Below, piece after piece: positions 1 through 11,126 of a DNA stretch of 64,000 nt. The notes under the pieces were generated by a model. It worked only from the letters and a program-made list of their open reading frames with translations. It was not told the DNA's origin and made no database searches. The position numbers and the translations under genes are program-made. The stretch covers positions 4,402,001 to 4,466,000 of the forward strand of contig NZ_AP028908.1 in NCBI RefSeq assembly GCF_037076465.1, given 5' to 3'. Position 1 is the stretch's first letter. Each line of letters begins with the position of its first letter. The stretch comes from Pectobacterium araliae (GTDB lineage Bacteria > Pseudomonadota > Gammaproteobacteria > Enterobacterales > Enterobacteriaceae).

Positions 1-1
1 G

Positions 2-2398
2 CGCAATGTCTTCTCCGCGCTACCGCGCTGGCGGCAACGCTACATGAACGCGCAGCAAAAGCTGTTTACCCGCTTTAGCCACGCCCATACTGACGATCGT
101 GAAGACCATGAGTCAGGCTCCGCCAAGACGAGCCGCGTACAAAGGCTGGTGACGGTAGTGCTGAGCCTGATGTGCGCAGCGTTGGCGCTGCTGTGCATCA
201 CGCAGCCGTTTGATTTGCTATCGCAGTTTATTTTTATGGCGCTGCTGTGGGGCATCGCCATGCTCGTTCGCAACATGCCAGGGCGCATGCCGACGCTCAT
301 GATGATCGCACTCTCTTTCACGGTGTCGTGTCGTTACCTGTGGTGGCGCTATACCGAAACCCTGAACTGGGACGACCCCGTCAGCCTGGTATGCGGCCTG
401 TTGCTGCTCGCCGCAGAAACCTACGCCTGGGTCGTATTGGTTCTGGGTTATTTTCAGACGATCTGGCCGCTGAACCGTCATCCCGTTTCGCTGCCGGAAG
501 ACAGCAATACGTGGCCGACCGTCGACCTGATGATCCCGACCTACAATGAACCCTTGAGCGTGGTGAAACCGACGGTGTATGCCGCACTCGGTATCGACTG
601 GCCTAAAGATAAGCTCAATATTTATATTCTGGATGACGGCGGCCGCGCCGAATTTAACGCCTTCGCAGAAGAAGTCGGCGTTCATTACATCGCCCGCACC
701 ACGCACGAACATGCCAAAGCCGGTAACATCAACAATGCCCTAAAGCAGGCGAAAGGCGAGTTCGTCGCCATTTTCGACTGCGACCACGTCCCTACCCGCT
801 CCTTTTTGCAGTTAACCATGGGGTGGTTTTTCAAAGACAAAAAGCTGGCGATGTTACAAACACCGCACCATTTCTTCTCGCCCGATCCGTTCGAGCGTAA
901 TCTGGGACGCTTCCGCCGCACGCCCAATGAAGGTACGCTGTTCTACGGGCTGGTTCAGGACGGTAACGACATGTGGGACGCCACGTTCTTCTGCGGCTCC
1001 TGCGCCATCCTGCGGCGTAAACCGCTGGATGAGATCGGTGGCATTGCGGTCGAAACGGTAACAGAAGATGCTCACACCTCACTGCGCCTGCATCGCCGTG
1101 GCTACAGCTCGGCCTATATCCGCATTCCACAGGCGGCGGGGCTGGCGACCGAAAGCCTCTCGGCTCACATCGGTCAACGTATTCGCTGGGCGCGCGGGAT
1201 GGTGCAAATCTTCCGGTTGGATAACCCGCTATTCGGCAAAGGGCTGAAGCTCGGACAGCGGCTATGCTATGCCAACGCCATGATGCACTTTCTGTCCGGT
1301 ATTCCCCGACTGATCTTCCTGACCGCGCCGCTGGCGTTTCTGCTGATGCACGCTTACATCATTTTCGCCCCGGCGTTAGCCATCGCACTCTACGTGCTGC
1401 CACACATGGTGCACGCCAGCCTGACCAACTCGCGTATTCAGGGTCGCTATCGCCACTCGTTCTGGAGCGAGATCTATGAAACCGTGCTGGCGTGGTACAT
1501 CGCTCGTCCCACTACCGTAGCCTTGTTTAACCCACACAAGGGGAAATTCAACGTCACGGCCAAGGGTGGGCTGGTTGAAGAGCAGCATGTCGATTGGGTG
1601 ATCACGCGGCCTTATCTGGTACTGGTGCTGTTGAATATTGCTGGCGTGCTGTATGGCATCTGGCGCCTGGTTTATGGATCGTCTGAAGAGATGATGACCG
1701 TGCTCATTAGCCTGCTCTGGGTCATGTATAACATGACCATTTTAGGCGGTGCTGTCGCGGTGGCAGTGGAGGCCAAGCAGGTACGTCAGGCACACCGGGT
1801 GGAGATGTCGATGTCCGCCGCACTCTTGCGCTCTGATGGTCATCTGTTCCCCTGCGTCCTACGTGACTACTCTGATGGCGGTGTCGGCGTTGAAGCCCGT
1901 GAATCAGGCATTCTTCAGGTCGGGGACAACGTCTCGCTGTTGCTAAAACGCGGTCAGCAAGAGTACGCCTTCCCATTCAGCGTCACTCGCGCATTCGACA
2001 ACAAGATTGGCCTGCGCATGACCAACCTGACCATTCGCCAGCATATCGATTTCATTCAATGTACCTTTGCCCGTGCCGATACATGGGCGCTCTGGCAAGA
2101 CAGCTTCCCGCAGGATAAACCGGTCGAAAGTCTGATTGATGTACTGGCTCTTGGCTTTCGCGGTTACTTGCGTCTGGCAGATTACGCGCCGCCAGTGATA
2201 CGCAATATCATCCTGGCCTTCCTCAACATCGTGGCCTGGGTAGTGTCATTTATCCCACGCTATGTAGGAAGGCGCACCGTAACCGACCCGCCGGGCGCTG
2301 CGCTGGCGGAAAAAGTCGTACATCAGGGCAATATGCCGCCTGCCCATGAAATCCGATTTGCACAAGAGAACCTGTTTACAGAAAAGACAGTGGCTTGA
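2..2398 (+). CDS. bcsA: Cellulose synthase catalytic subunit BcsA (5' partial)
   Basis: Inner-membrane processive glycosyltransferase that polymerises UDP-glucose into cellulose and moves the chain into the periplasm. The reading frame is open to the left window edge without a stop, and E. coli BcsA is about 90 residues longer at its N-terminus, so the true start lies outside; the ATG at base 44 is probably internal. Counting from that ATG, the GT2 residues appear in order: DDG near 196, DCD near 245, TED near 340 and QRIRW near 377. Multiple membrane segments flank the GT domain. A PilZ domain follows, with RxxxR near 579 and DYSDGG about 35 residues later, so activation by cyclic di-GMP is expected from the family. 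It is first in bcsA-bcsB-bcsZ-bcsC, all on one strand with short gaps. Confidence 0.97.
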   Translation, partial: RNVFSALPRWRQRYMNAQQKLFTRFSHAHTDDREDHESGSAKTSRVQRLVTVVLSLMCAALALLCITQPFDLLSQFIFMALLWGIAMLVRNMPGRMPTLMMIALSFTVSCRYLWWRYTETLNWDDPVSLVCGLLLLAAETYAWVVLVLGYFQTIWPLNRHPVSLPEDSNTWPTVDLMIPTYNEPLSVVKPTVYAALGIDWPKDKLNIYILDDGGRAEFNAFAEEVGVHYIARTTHEHAKAGNINNALKQAKGEFVAIFDCDHVPTRSFLQLTMGWFFKDKKLAMLQTPHHFFSPDPFERNLGRFRRTPNEGTLFYGLVQDGNDMWDATFFCGSCAILRRKPLDEIGGIAVETVTEDAHTSLRLHRRGYSSAYIRIPQAAGLATESLSAHIGQRIRWARGMVQIFRLDNPLFGKGLKLGQRLCYANAMMHFLSGIPRLIFLTAPLAFLLMHAYIIFAPALAIALYVLPHMVHASLTNSRIQGRYRHSFWSEIYETVLAWYIARPTTVALFNPHKGKFNVTAKGGLVEEQHVDWVITRPYLVLVLLNIAGVLYGIWRLVYGSSEEMMTVLISLLWVMYNMTILGGAVAVAVEAKQVRQAHRVEMSMSAALLRSDGHLFPCVLRDYSDGGVGVEARESGILQVGDNVSLLLKRGQQEYAFPFSVTRAFDNKIGLRMTNLTIRQHIDFIQCTFARADTWALWQDSFPQDKPVESLIDVLALGFRGYLRLADYAPPVIRNIILAFLNIVAWVVSFIPRYVGRRTVTDPPGAALAEKVVHQGNMPPAHEIRFAQENLFTEKTVA

Positions 2399-2472
2399 TT
2401 GCCATTCACAGGCCGTGACCAACGGTCTTTCTCCCGACAACGAGAAAGACCCTTAACATTGATGATGACACG

Positions 2473-4830
2473 ATGACGAAAAAAATAATCTGGTTAACCG
2501 CATTGGCTTTAGGCGTCAGCTCATTATCTCAGGCTGTCACCGCACCGCAGGCACCCCCCCCGGCTGCGGGAGGCTCCGCCCAGCCGCCCGTCAATGCTGC
2601 CACAGCAACGCCAGCGACGGCCAATGCCGCGATGGATATGTCTACAACAAGCACACCGACGACCCCACTGGTGCCGCCGTCGGCCAACGCCGCTGTGCGC
2701 AATATGGTGCTGCCGTTTGCGCAAATCGCGCCTGCACCAGGTACGTTCGCGCTACGCGGTATCAATCCCGACGGACAGATTGAATTCGGCGTTCGCAGCG
2801 ATGAAGTCGTGACACAAGCCTCGCTCGATCTCGAGTTTACGCCGTCGCCCGCGCTGATCCCTACCGAATCTCATATCAAGGTTTACCTGAATAATGAGTT
2901 GATGGGCGTCACCGCAATTAGCAAGGAGCAGATGGGTAAGTCCAACCGCGTGCGTATTCCTCTCGATCCGCGCTACATCACGGACTTCAACCGCCTGCAA
3001 CTGGTGTTCGTCGGCCATTATCAAAACATCTGTGAAAACCCAGCCAGTACCAGCCTGTGGTTAGATATCAGCAAAGCCAGCGCGCTCAATCTGCAATTCC
3101 AGAAGCTGACGCTGAAGGACGACCTGTCGCCGTTCCCCGCACCGTTTTTTGACAGCCGCGATACCCGTCCGCTGACATTGCCCATCGTCTTTGCTGGCCA
3201 ACCAGATCTGGTGCAACAGCGTGCTGCCGCCATGCTCACTTCCTGGTTTGGCAGCAAAGCACAGTGGCGCGGACAGTCCTTCCCTGCTCTTTTCAACCAG
3301 TTGCCCGATCGCCACGGCATTGTTTTCGCTACCAACGACAAGCGCCCTGATTTCCTGCGCGATGCCCCTGCCGTGAACGGCCCAACGGTGTCTATCATCA
3401 GCCACCCTGACGATCCTCACGTTAAGCTGTTGTTGGTGCAGGGTCGTGATGATAATGAATTGATCACTGCCGTGCAGGGCATTGCACAAGGGAACACGCT
3501 GTTCCGTGGGCAAAGCGTTACCATCGATAAGGTCGAACAGCTCGCCCCACGCCAGCCGTATGATGCGCCAAACTGGGTACGCACCGACCGCCCGATGACC
3601 TTCGCCGAACTTCAGCAATATAACGAGCAACTGCAAACCGACGGTATCGTGCCTCGGCCGATTTCGCTGACGATGAACCTGCCGCCTGACCTGTTTCTTA
3701 TCCGCAGTCAGGGCATCGATATGCGCCTGAAATATCGCTACACCGCACCGCAGGTTCAGGACGGTTCACGTCTGAGCATCAATCTAAACAACCAGTTTGT
3801 ACAAGCTTTCTCGCTGGCAGCGGAACACGACCAGAATTCACTGTTGATGCGCTTGCCACTCACACAGGGATTATGGGATTCCAACAAAAGCCTGACTATC
3901 CCTGCGTTGAAACTGGGCACCGTCAACCAGCTGCGCTTTGATTTCAATTACACCACGCTGCTCTCCAGCGGCGCGGCTGACCGCTGTGAAACCTATACAC
4001 CCGTCGTGAATCACGCCGTCATCGATAGCAATTCAACCATTAACTTCTCTGGCTATCGCCACTTTATGGCCATGCCGGATCTGCGTGCCTTTGCCAATGC
4101 GGGCTACCCGTTCAGCCGACTGGCTGACCTGTCACAAACGCTGGTACTGGTGAACAAACAGCCGCAACCCGCTCAGGTCAGCGCGATGCTGAACGCTATC
4201 GGTAACATTGGGGCGCAAACGGGCTACCCGGCGTTGGCGGTGCAGCTCAGCGATGACTGGACACAGGTCGACAAGCAGGACCGCGATATTTTGATGATCG
4301 GCGCGATCCCGCCTGAACTGCATGACGACGGCAAGATCAACTTATTAGTTGAACAAACACAAAGCTGGATTAAGCAACCGATACGCCAGACCGCTATCCC
4401 AGACACCGGCTCGCCCGACTCTGATGCGAAACCAGACAGTAAAACCACCGTCAGCGGCGCTGGCGCTATGTCGGCGATTATTGGCTTTCAATCTCCGTAT
4501 CACGATCAACGCAGCGTTGTCGCGCTACTGGCCGATAGTCCACAAGGCTATACGCTACTTAACAACACGCTGATCGACAGCGAGAAAAGAGCGTCGCTGT
4601 TCGGTTCCGTTTCCGTCATTCGCGAATCAGGCATCAATAATCTGCGTGTCGGAGACGTTTATTACGTCGGCCATCTGCCATGGTGGGAACGTATCTGGAA
4701 CGTATTGGCACAACATCCCATCTGGCTCGCGGTCATCTCGACGCTCACCGTGATTATTGTTGCCTGGCTGCTGTGGCGTGGCCTGAAATTCTTCAGCCGC
4801 CGCCGTCTGTCACCCGATGAAAGGGATTAA
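2473..4830 (+). CDS. bcsB: Cellulose synthase regulatory subunit BcsB
   Basis: Periplasmic partner of BcsA that guides the cellulose chain and is needed for synthase activity. The 785-residue length is normal for the family (E. coli about 779). A signal peptide covers roughly residues 1-22 and is followed by a low-complexity Ala/Pro/Thr-rich stretch to about residue 70. The body has the alternating carbohydrate-binding-like and flavodoxin-like modules expected of BcsB. A single C-terminal membrane anchor near residues 745-770 is followed by a basic tail (RRRL). It starts 74 bases after bcsA and ends 6 bases before bcsZ, indicating one operon. No defect seen. Confidence 0.97.
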   Translation: MTKKIIWLTALALGVSSLSQAVTAPQAPPPAAGGSAQPPVNAATATPATANAAMDMSTTSTPTTPLVPPSANAAVRNMVLPFAQIAPAPGTFALRGINPDGQIEFGVRSDEVVTQASLDLEFTPSPALIPTESHIKVYLNNELMGVTAISKEQMGKSNRVRIPLDPRYITDFNRLQLVFVGHYQNICENPASTSLWLDISKASALNLQFQKLTLKDDLSPFPAPFFDSRDTRPLTLPIVFAGQPDLVQQRAAAMLTSWFGSKAQWRGQSFPALFNQLPDRHGIVFATNDKRPDFLRDAPAVNGPTVSIISHPDDPHVKLLLVQGRDDNELITAVQGIAQGNTLFRGQSVTIDKVEQLAPRQPYDAPNWVRTDRPMTFAELQQYNEQLQTDGIVPRPISLTMNLPPDLFLIRSQGIDMRLKYRYTAPQVQDGSRLSINLNNQFVQAFSLAAEHDQNSLLMRLPLTQGLWDSNKSLTIPALKLGTVNQLRFDFNYTTLLSSGAADRCETYTPVVNHAVIDSNSTINFSGYRHFMAMPDLRAFANAGYPFSRLADLSQTLVLVNKQPQPAQVSAMLNAIGNIGAQTGYPALAVQLSDDWTQVDKQDRDILMIGAIPPELHDDGKINLLVEQTQSWIKQPIRQTAIPDTGSPDSDAKPDSKTTVSGAGAMSAIIGFQSPYHDQRSVVALLADSPQGYTLLNNTLIDSEKRASLFGSVSVIRESGINNLRVGDVYYVGHLPWWERIWNVLAQHPIWLAVISTLTVIIVAWLLWRGLKFFSRRRLSPDERD

Positions 4831-4836
4831 CGCACC

Positions 4837-5949
4837 ATGCTACGCGTGTTGCGCTACCTGATCCCAATGCTGTTGTGGCTATGGGCTTCCCTCGCCACAG
4901 CGGCCGTCTGTGACTGGCCCGCCTGGGAACAGTACAAACAGTATTACATCAGCGAGCAAGGGCGGGTGATTGATACCTCCGCCCCCAATAAAATCACCAC
5001 GTCTGAAGGGCAAAGTTACGCCATGTTCTTTGCCCTGGTCGCCAACGATCGGGACATGTTTGCTCGGCTGCTGCAATGGACGGAAAACAACCTATCCGCA
5101 GGCGATTTAAGTGCCAACCTGCCCGCCTGGCTGTGGGGAGAAAAAGATAAACAGTGGACGGTACTGGATCCTAACTCCGCGTCCGACGCCGATCTGTGGA
5201 TCGCCTATAACCTGCTTGAAGCGGGTCGCCTGTGGCAAGATGCGCGCTACAACGCGCTGGGCACCGCATTACTTAAACGTATTGCCAAGGAAGAGGTCGT
5301 GACGATCCCGGGGCTGGGCATGATGCTATTGCCTGGCAAAGTAGGCTTCGCAGAAAAAGAAAGCTGGCGCGTAAATCCCAGCTATCTGCCGCCGCAGTTG
5401 CTGGCACGTTTTGCCCCGCTGGGTAAAACGTGGAAGAACTTACAGCGCACCACGCAGCGCCTGCTGCTAGAAACCGCGCCGAAAGGGTTCTCACCTGATT
5501 GGGTCATCTGGCAAAAAGGCAAAGGCTGGCAGCCCGATACCACCAAACCCAATATCGGCAGCTATGACGCCATTCGCGTCTATCTGTGGGCGGGGATGAT
5601 GGCCGATAGCAGCAGAGGAAAAGCCGACTTGATCAAACAGTTCCAGCCCATGATTCAACAGACGATCCGACAAGGGCTGCCACCGGAAAAAACGGACACC
5701 CTGACAGGGGCTGTGACTGGGCAGGGATCGGTCGGGTTTTCCGCTTCACTGCTTCCGATGCTGTCCCGCCAGCCGGATGCGCTAACCGCCCAGCGACAGC
5801 GGCTTGCCGCTAATCCACCGGGCGACGATGCCTATTTCTCTGCTTCTCTGACGCTCTTTGGTCAGGGATGGGATGAGAAACGCTACCGCTTCACGTCACA
5901 AGGCCAACTTTTACCGTCCCGAGGCAGCCAATGCACAACAACCCCTTAA
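4837..5949 (+). CDS. bcsZ: Endo-1,4-beta-glucanase BcsZ (GH8)
   Basis: Periplasmic family-8 glycoside hydrolase that trims cellulose during export. It has a signal peptide (residues 1-22, ending ATAA). The segment [11 protein letters not shown] near residue 55 carries the GH8 catalytic acid Glu, and [10 protein letters not shown] near residue 245 carries the second acidic residue; both are family signatures. The length of 370 residues matches E. coli BcsZ (368). The gene begins 6 bases after bcsB and its last 19 bases overlap the start of bcsC, so translation of the two is probably coupled. Confidence 0.97.
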   Translation: MLRVLRYLIPMLLWLWASLATAAVCDWPAWEQYKQYYISEQGRVIDTSAPNKITTSEGQSYAMFFALVANDRDMFARLLQWTENNLSAGDLSANLPAWLWGEKDKQWTVLDPNSASDADLWIAYNLLEAGRLWQDARYNALGTALLKRIAKEEVVTIPGLGMMLLPGKVGFAEKESWRVNPSYLPPQLLARFAPLGKTWKNLQRTTQRLLLETAPKGFSPDWVIWQKGKGWQPDTTKPNIGSYDAIRVYLWAGMMADSSRGKADLIKQFQPMIQQTIRQGLPPEKTDTLTGAVTGQGSVGFSASLLPMLSRQPDALTAQRQRLAANPPGDDAYFSASLTLFGQGWDEKRYRFTSQGQLLPSRGSQCTTTP

Positions 5950-8900
5950 ACTGGCTGCGCCTCCTCTGGTTATTGTTGATTATGGCACCGCAGACCTACG
6001 GCGCAGAAACCGTATCACCAGAGCAGTTCCTGATGGAGCAGGTGCGTTTGGGAGAAGCCAGCAATAAAGACGATCTCGTGCGCCAGTCGCTCTATCGACT
6101 GGAACTGATCGACCCGGATAATCCCGCTGTTATCGCCGCCAGATTACGGCTCGTATTGCGTCAAGGCGATCAGGTTCAGGCTCGCCAACAGTTGGAAAAA
6201 TTGAAGGCGGTGGCACCCGACTCCGCACTCTACCGCCAGTCAGCAATAACACTGTCGCTGACGCAAGAAGAGCCGCGTAAACAATTGCAGCAGGCGCGCT
6301 TGTTATCCACCGCCGGGCGCTATGCGGAAGCCAAAGTGCAGTACGACGCACTCTTTCACGGCGATCCACCCACGCTCGATCTTGCCGTGGAGTATTGGCG
6401 GCTGGTTTCACGTTTGCCAAACCAGCAAGCTCTCGCCATTAAGCAACTGGAAACGTTGGATCAGGTCTACCCTAATAATGTGCCGTTACGCATGGCGCTG
6501 GCGCGTTTGTTGTTTAGCCAGAATCGTAACGAACAAGCCTATCCCCTACTGAAGCAGCTTTCTAACGATCCCGTCGGACGTGGACAGGCGGCTTCGCTGT
6601 GGCTGGAAATTATTGGCCGGATGCTGGTCACGCCACAAAGTGTGGCTGAATTTAACCGTTTTCTGACCGTGTTTAATGAAGGTGAGCAGGCAGAAACCGC
6701 ACGTAAAGAGCTCAACCGCCAGCAGGGAATGATGGCCGATCCCACCTATCAGGCGCGTCTTCGCGGTCTGGCACAGGTTGAAAGCGGCGGCGGCAATAGC
6801 GCCACGCTTAACGAGTTAAATAAAGCGCTGGTCGCCACACCAAAGGATCCTGATCTGATCGGGGCAATTGGTTTGGTTTACCTGCGTGCAGGCGATCGGG
6901 TAAAAGCACTGACGCAGTTCCAGAAAGCATTACAGGCGGACGTGAACCGCCTGAACAGCGGCAAATGGGAAGGGCTCATCCAAAGCACACAGTATTGGAT
7001 CACCATCGCGGAAGGCGACAATGCGCTGAAGGCCAACAATCTAGCGCTGGCGCGGCAGAAATATCAGCAGGCCCGCCAGATGGACAGCACCAACGCCTAT
7101 GCGCTGATTGGTCTGGGCGACGTAGCCGTTGCCAGCCAAAACGATACCGCCGCACAACAACTCTATCAGCAGGCTTTACAGCTCGAGCCCAACAACGATA
7201 CTGTCCTACGCGATCTGGTTGGTACTTATCAACGGCAGTCGCCGGAAAAAGCGCTCGCTTACCTCAACAGCCTGCCGCGCAGCCAGCAGAATACCATGCG
7301 GGAAACACTTGCGGCACTGCAACTCGACACCTTGAAACAGCAGGCGGATCAGTTAGTGGAACAGCAGCAATGGGCGCAGGCGGAGGAGAAATACCGTCAG
7401 GCGAACCAGCAAGACCCAAATGACGTCTGGCTGGCCTATCACTATGCTCAGGTACTGCGTCAGCAAGGGAAAACGCAGCAGGCGGACAGCGTGGTACAAC
7501 GTGCGACTGCTGTGCCACCCGCCAGTGCGGAGAAGAACTACGTTTACTCGCTTTACCTGTCGTCGACCAATCGTGATGAGCAAGCACTCGCTCACCTGAA
7601 CACGCTACCTACTGCGCAATGGAGCGATGACATGCGCGATTTATCCCAGCGTCTGACAATGCAGACCCGGCTTGCGAAAGCGGAAGTGATGCGCGATTCA
7701 GGTAACGAACCCGCTGCCATTGCATTCCTGCGTCAGCAACCGACAGACACCCGTATCGATCTGCTGTTGGCAGACTGGGCGCTGGCACGGGGTGAATACG
7801 CGACGGCGCTGACGGAATATCAACGTATCCGCACACGAGAACCACAGAACCCTGACGCACAACTGGGCGAGATCGATGCGTTTATCGCACAGAGTCGGCA
7901 AGATGAGGCGCGCCAACGTCTGAACCAACGCCCAGTGCAGGCGATGGATACCCTCAACGGCCAGCGGCGCGTCGCCAATGCCTGGCAAGCGGTAGGGAAT
8001 CCACAAAAATCGGCCGCGCTTTTCCATCAGCTAAAAATCGACGCCCAGAAAGAACCGATCGGCCAGAGCAAAGCATTGGTCTACCGCGATGCAGCACGGG
8101 TTGAACAACAGCAGTCTCAACCGGAGCAGGCAAAGCAGGACTATAAACAGGCCATGGTCGCCAGTGGCATTACCTCCGCGCTGCCACAAAGCAACGACGA
8201 CTACACTCGACTGACGCGTAATAACCGCAGCGACGACTGGCTGCAACGCAGCATCCGCGCCGATGCCGCAGACCTGTATCGCAAACAGGATATTACCGTC
8301 ACTCTCGATCATGATTACTCACGTTCGAGCGGCACCGGGGGAATTTCCGACCTGAGCGCCCACAACACCCTGTTGCAGCTAGATATGCCACTGTACGACG
8401 GTAGTGCCTTCTTCCGTACCGACACGGTGCAGATGAACGCCGGTTCCTTCTCTACGGACAGCAACGGCGTTTACCGGGAAACCTTCGGCACCTGCGCCAC
8501 GCGGGACTGTTTCGACGGAAAATCACAGAAAGCCACCGGCACCAGCGTCGCCGCAGGCTGGAAAAACGACCGTTGGTCAGCGGATATCGGCACCACGCCG
8601 CTCGGCTTTGACGTGGTCGATGTCGTCGGCGGTGCCAGCTACAGCGGCGACTGGCGGCAAATCGGCTGGACGGCGACCGCCTCACGCCGCCCGATTTCCA
8701 GCTCATTATTGGCATTCGGCGGCACCAAAGATCCGGGCACTGGCATCACCTGGGGCGGCGTGCGCGCCACAGGCGTCAGCCTCGGGCTGAGCTACGATCG
8801 CGGCGAAGCACACGGCGTCTGGAGCGATTTCAGCGTCCATCAGATTTCCGGTAAAAACGTGGCCGATAACGATCGCGCTCGTGCGATGGCGGGCTACTAC

Positions 8901-9410
8901 TACAAACTGATTAACGAAGATAACCAACGCGTCACGGTCGGCCTGAACAGCATGTGGTGGCGCCACCAGAAAGACTTGAGTGGCTACTCGCTCGGTCAGG
9001 GCGGCTACTACAGTCCACAGCAATACTTCTCGCTGGGCGTACCGGTGAACTATCGGCAACGGACGGAAAACTGGTCGTGGGAACTCGGCGGATCGCTGTC
9101 ATGGTCACGTTCCTCCACCAAAAACCAGCGCCGCTACCCGTTGGTCGGCCTGCTTGGCAACGCCGCGCTCACCGACAGAAACACCGTCGAACAAGGCAGC
9201 AGCAGTTCCGGCTTCGGCTATACGGCGCGCGCCCTCATCGAACGCCGCCTCAGCTCACACTGGACGCTGGGTGTCGGTATCGACATTCAGCAAGCAAAGG
9301 ACTACACCCCAAGCCACGGCCTCCTCTACCTGCGCTACTCCGCCTCTGGCTGGCAAGGCGATCTCGACAGCCCACCGCAGCCGCTTACGCCTTACGCGGA
9401 CTTTAAGTAG
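5931..9410 (+). CDS. bcsC: Cellulose export outer-membrane protein BcsC
   Basis: Exports cellulose across the periplasm and outer membrane. The 1159-residue product has a signal peptide (residues 1-25, ending TYGA), a long periplasmic alpha-helical region of TPR repeats (about residues 60-760, rich in Gln, Ala and Leu with repeated W-LGxxY/A-like units) and a C-terminal beta-barrel (about 790-1159) rich in Gly, Tyr, Trp and Ser, ending near YADFK. Size and order match enterobacterial BcsC (about 1157). It overlaps bcsZ by 19 bases and closes the operon; hairpins lie downstream at 9422-9447 and 9504-9528. Confidence 0.97.
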   Translation: MHNNPLNWLRLLWLLLIMAPQTYGAETVSPEQFLMEQVRLGEASNKDDLVRQSLYRLELIDPDNPAVIAARLRLVLRQGDQVQARQQLEKLKAVAPDSALYRQSAITLSLTQEEPRKQLQQARLLSTAGRYAEAKVQYDALFHGDPPTLDLAVEYWRLVSRLPNQQALAIKQLETLDQVYPNNVPLRMALARLLFSQNRNEQAYPLLKQLSNDPVGRGQAASLWLEIIGRMLVTPQSVAEFNRFLTVFNEGEQAETARKELNRQQGMMADPTYQARLRGLAQVESGGGNSATLNELNKALVATPKDPDLIGAIGLVYLRAGDRVKALTQFQKALQADVNRLNSGKWEGLIQSTQYWITIAEGDNALKANNLALARQKYQQARQMDSTNAYALIGLGDVAVASQNDTAAQQLYQQALQLEPNNDTVLRDLVGTYQRQSPEKALAYLNSLPRSQQNTMRETLAALQLDTLKQQADQLVEQQQWAQAEEKYRQANQQDPNDVWLAYHYAQVLRQQGKTQQADSVVQRATAVPPASAEKNYVYSLYLSSTNRDEQALAHLNTLPTAQWSDDMRDLSQRLTMQTRLAKAEVMRDSGNEPAAIAFLRQQPTDTRIDLLLADWALARGEYATALTEYQRIRTREPQNPDAQLGEIDAFIAQSRQDEARQRLNQRPVQAMDTLNGQRRVANAWQAVGNPQKSAALFHQLKIDAQKEPIGQSKALVYRDAARVEQQQSQPEQAKQDYKQAMVASGITSALPQSNDDYTRLTRNNRSDDWLQRSIRADAADLYRKQDITVTLDHDYSRSSGTGGISDLSAHNTLLQLDMPLYDGSAFFRTDTVQMNAGSFSTDSNGVYRETFGTCATRDCFDGKSQKATGTSVAAGWKNDRWSADIGTTPLGFDVVDVVGGASYSGDWRQIGWTATASRRPISSSLLAFGGTKDPGTGITWGGVRATGVSLGLSYDRGEAHGVWSDFSVHQISGKNVADNDRARAMAGYYYKLINEDNQRVTVGLNSMWWRHQKDLSGYSLGQGGYYSPQQYFSLGVPVNYRQRTENWSWELGGSLSWSRSSTKNQRRYPLVGLLGNAALTDRNTVEQGSSSSGFGYTARALIERRLSSHWTLGVGIDIQQAKDYTPSHGLLYLRYSASGWQGDLDSPPQPLTPYADFK

Positions 9411-9421
9411 CTGACATCTAT

Positions 9422-9447
9422 CCAGTCCCCCATTACGGTGGGGCTGG
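9422..9447 (+). terminator. Hairpin after bcsC
   Basis: Inverted repeat CCAGtCCCC / GGGGCTGG with a short loop, 12 bases after the bcsC stop. There is no clear T-run, so it may be a weak terminator or an RNA-stabilising stem ending the bcs transcript. Confidence 0.5.
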
Positions 9448-9503
9448 ATAAGTAATCTCTTTCTTCCCTGAAGAATAACATCAAAAAAACATATTAATGA
9501 TAA

Positions 9504-9528
9504 AGTGCCTGATTTAAAATCAGGCACT
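9504..9528. terminator. Near-perfect palindrome AGTGCCTGATTT/AAATCAGGCACT
   Basis: Twelve-base arms around one central base, between bcsC and the 109-residue gene. It is the strongest hairpin in the gap; the flanks are A/T-rich but lack a long T-run. Probably the transcription barrier after bcs; a protein-binding palindrome is the alternative. Confidence 0.5.
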
Positions 9529-9554
9529 AAACCAATAGAGCAGCAATCTTATTT

Positions 9555-9884
9555 ATGAAAATAATCAATAAAAACGAAATCTACGTCAAAATGCTTATTC
9601 TCGCTATCCCTTATATTAGAAGCATACAGTCACATAAGAGAAGAACCGATCGTTCATGCTATCATGAGGCGGAACTTGTCCATAACTTAGCTTATACTAT
9701 TTTGACGCCAGATTTTGAAGATCACGATCTCTACTTTCTTAATCATCAAGCAAGATACTACATAGAGAACTGTAGCGACGAAATCTCACCGAATTATAAC
9801 GGGCATAAAACACTTATCATCTCACTTTTTGACATTGTACCAGAAAATATGAAACACAAACTAGCATGGGACATCTCCGAATAA
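9555..9884 (+). CDS. Hypothetical protein, 109 residues
   Basis: I do not recognise a family. The product is a small, charged, presumably cytoplasmic protein with no signal peptide or membrane segment; it is rich in Ile, Tyr and His (motifs such as HEAELVHNLAY and LNHQARYYIENC). The DNA is clearly more AT-rich than the bcs operon upstream, suggesting acquisition by transfer. No convincing Shine-Dalgarno sequence precedes the ATG. Size and composition would fit an immunity-type protein, but no toxin is adjacent, so this is only a thought. The coding call rests on an uninterrupted frame in an otherwise empty stretch. Confidence 0.5.
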   Translation: MKIINKNEIYVKMLILAIPYIRSIQSHKRRTDRSCYHEAELVHNLAYTILTPDFEDHDLYFLNHQARYYIENCSDEISPNYNGHKTLIISLFDIVPENMKHKLAWDISE

Positions 9885-10008
9885 AGCCCATATGCCTTAG
9901 GATAAAATTTAAAAAATAGGTTCGTCATTGGGGAATAACACGAGTATGATTTGCACTCTTGCCAAGTGCTCTCGGCAATAAATACACACATCAATGGAGT
10001 GAAATTCG

Positions 10009-11001
10009 ATGTCTTTTTTCATGCAGTTACGTACATTTTTCCTTTTCATCATCACCCTCCTCGCGTTTCCTGTCTTCGCGCAATCCTCCTCTGGGCTAAC
10101 ATGCGGAATTTATACCAATGACAGTGGTGTTAAAGCTTATGTAATAAGCTCAGAAATATTACAAAAGAAATATAAAAATGAATATATTACATCACATTAC
10201 ACTCTGGACAGTGGCAAAGTTAATATAATCTCAATTGACACCCTAAACCCACCAGAAATATATGAGTTAATCGAAGAAAAGGAAGTTAAAGATTTTAATG
10301 AAGAATACACACTAACAGAAAGCCAGAGTTGTAAAGAGAATATTGGGATACCGAAAAGCGAAATAGGAAAAAAATGTTGGGACGATATGGAAGCTTGTTC
10401 CTGGTTAATCGCGGAAAGTGATGTAAAAACACTGAAGCAATTATGCCAAGACAACTTCTATTTGGCCTGTCAATTTTGGGATAATCGCGTTTTCTTCAAA
10501 AATAGCATAAGTAAAATGTCAGAAAATACAGGGAATAGAGATATACCACAGCCATCAGATCCAGAATGGATCGAGACGCTTACTGAGTCATGTCGGTCGG
10601 GGCTGTCAGAAAAGATGTGTACTGAGGCAGCCAGATCATTGTGGAATAGTGGACAATATCTTGCCGCGCGAGACGCATTACAACTGGCTTGCAATACGCG
10701 TATATGGGATAACTCAGTGTGTCAACAAGCAGATGATTTACGTTCACTCACAGAGAATGATATTTCCTCATCAGTATCCGGTTTACCAGTAGGGCATTAT
10801 GCAACACGCGGTGGTGACGTTGATTTTATTATCACCAAAAATGGCACGGTAATAATAAAAGGAAGCCCATCGGTGAAGGCGCATATCGATAATGGCCTGA
10901 TTCGTATCCCTCGCGATCTGCAAGAAGAAGCTATCGACCGCAGAAGTGATTTCCTTTTCCGTCGTGCGGGGGAAAACAAACTGATCAGCCTTGATATTTG
11001 A
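10009..11001 (+). CDS. Secreted cysteine-rich protein of unknown function
   Basis: The 330-residue product has a clear signal peptide (about residues 1-25, hydrophobic core FFLFIITLLAF, cleavage after FAQ). The mature part contains about ten cysteines, several in pairs 8-15 residues apart (for example in LKQLCQDNFYLACQF and LACNTRIWDNSVCQQ), resembling the disulfide-linked helical hairpins of Sel1-like cysteine-rich proteins. The C-terminal third (from about 245) looks like a separate beta-rich domain. A periplasmic or secreted location with several disulfides is the inference. The gene is AT-rich and sits with the preceding small gene between bcs and ggt. Function unknown. Confidence 0.7.
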   Translation: MSFFMQLRTFFLFIITLLAFPVFAQSSSGLTCGIYTNDSGVKAYVISSEILQKKYKNEYITSHYTLDSGKVNIISIDTLNPPEIYELIEEKEVKDFNEEYTLTESQSCKENIGIPKSEIGKKCWDDMEACSWLIAESDVKTLKQLCQDNFYLACQFWDNRVFFKNSISKMSENTGNRDIPQPSDPEWIETLTESCRSGLSEKMCTEAARSLWNSGQYLAARDALQLACNTRIWDNSVCQQADDLRSLTENDISSSVSGLPVGHYATRGGDVDFIITKNGTVIIKGSPSVKAHIDNGLIRIPRDLQEEAIDRRSDFLFRRAGENKLISLDI

Positions 11002-11086
11002 AATACGTTCAAAGTCTACGAATTGCAGGACTGAGCGGCATCATCGTAGAGCCTTTTTCGACTATCTTAATCATTCAGATCTGAAC

Positions 11087-11114
11087 GTCAGGGCAAGCAA
11101 ATCACTTCCCCTGA
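11087..11114 (-). terminator. Hairpin terminator downstream of ggt
   Basis: Arms GTCAGGG and CCCTGAC separated by 14 bases, just past the ggt stop on the minus strand. Confidence 0.5.
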
Positions 11115-11126
11115 CATTCGTTCAAA

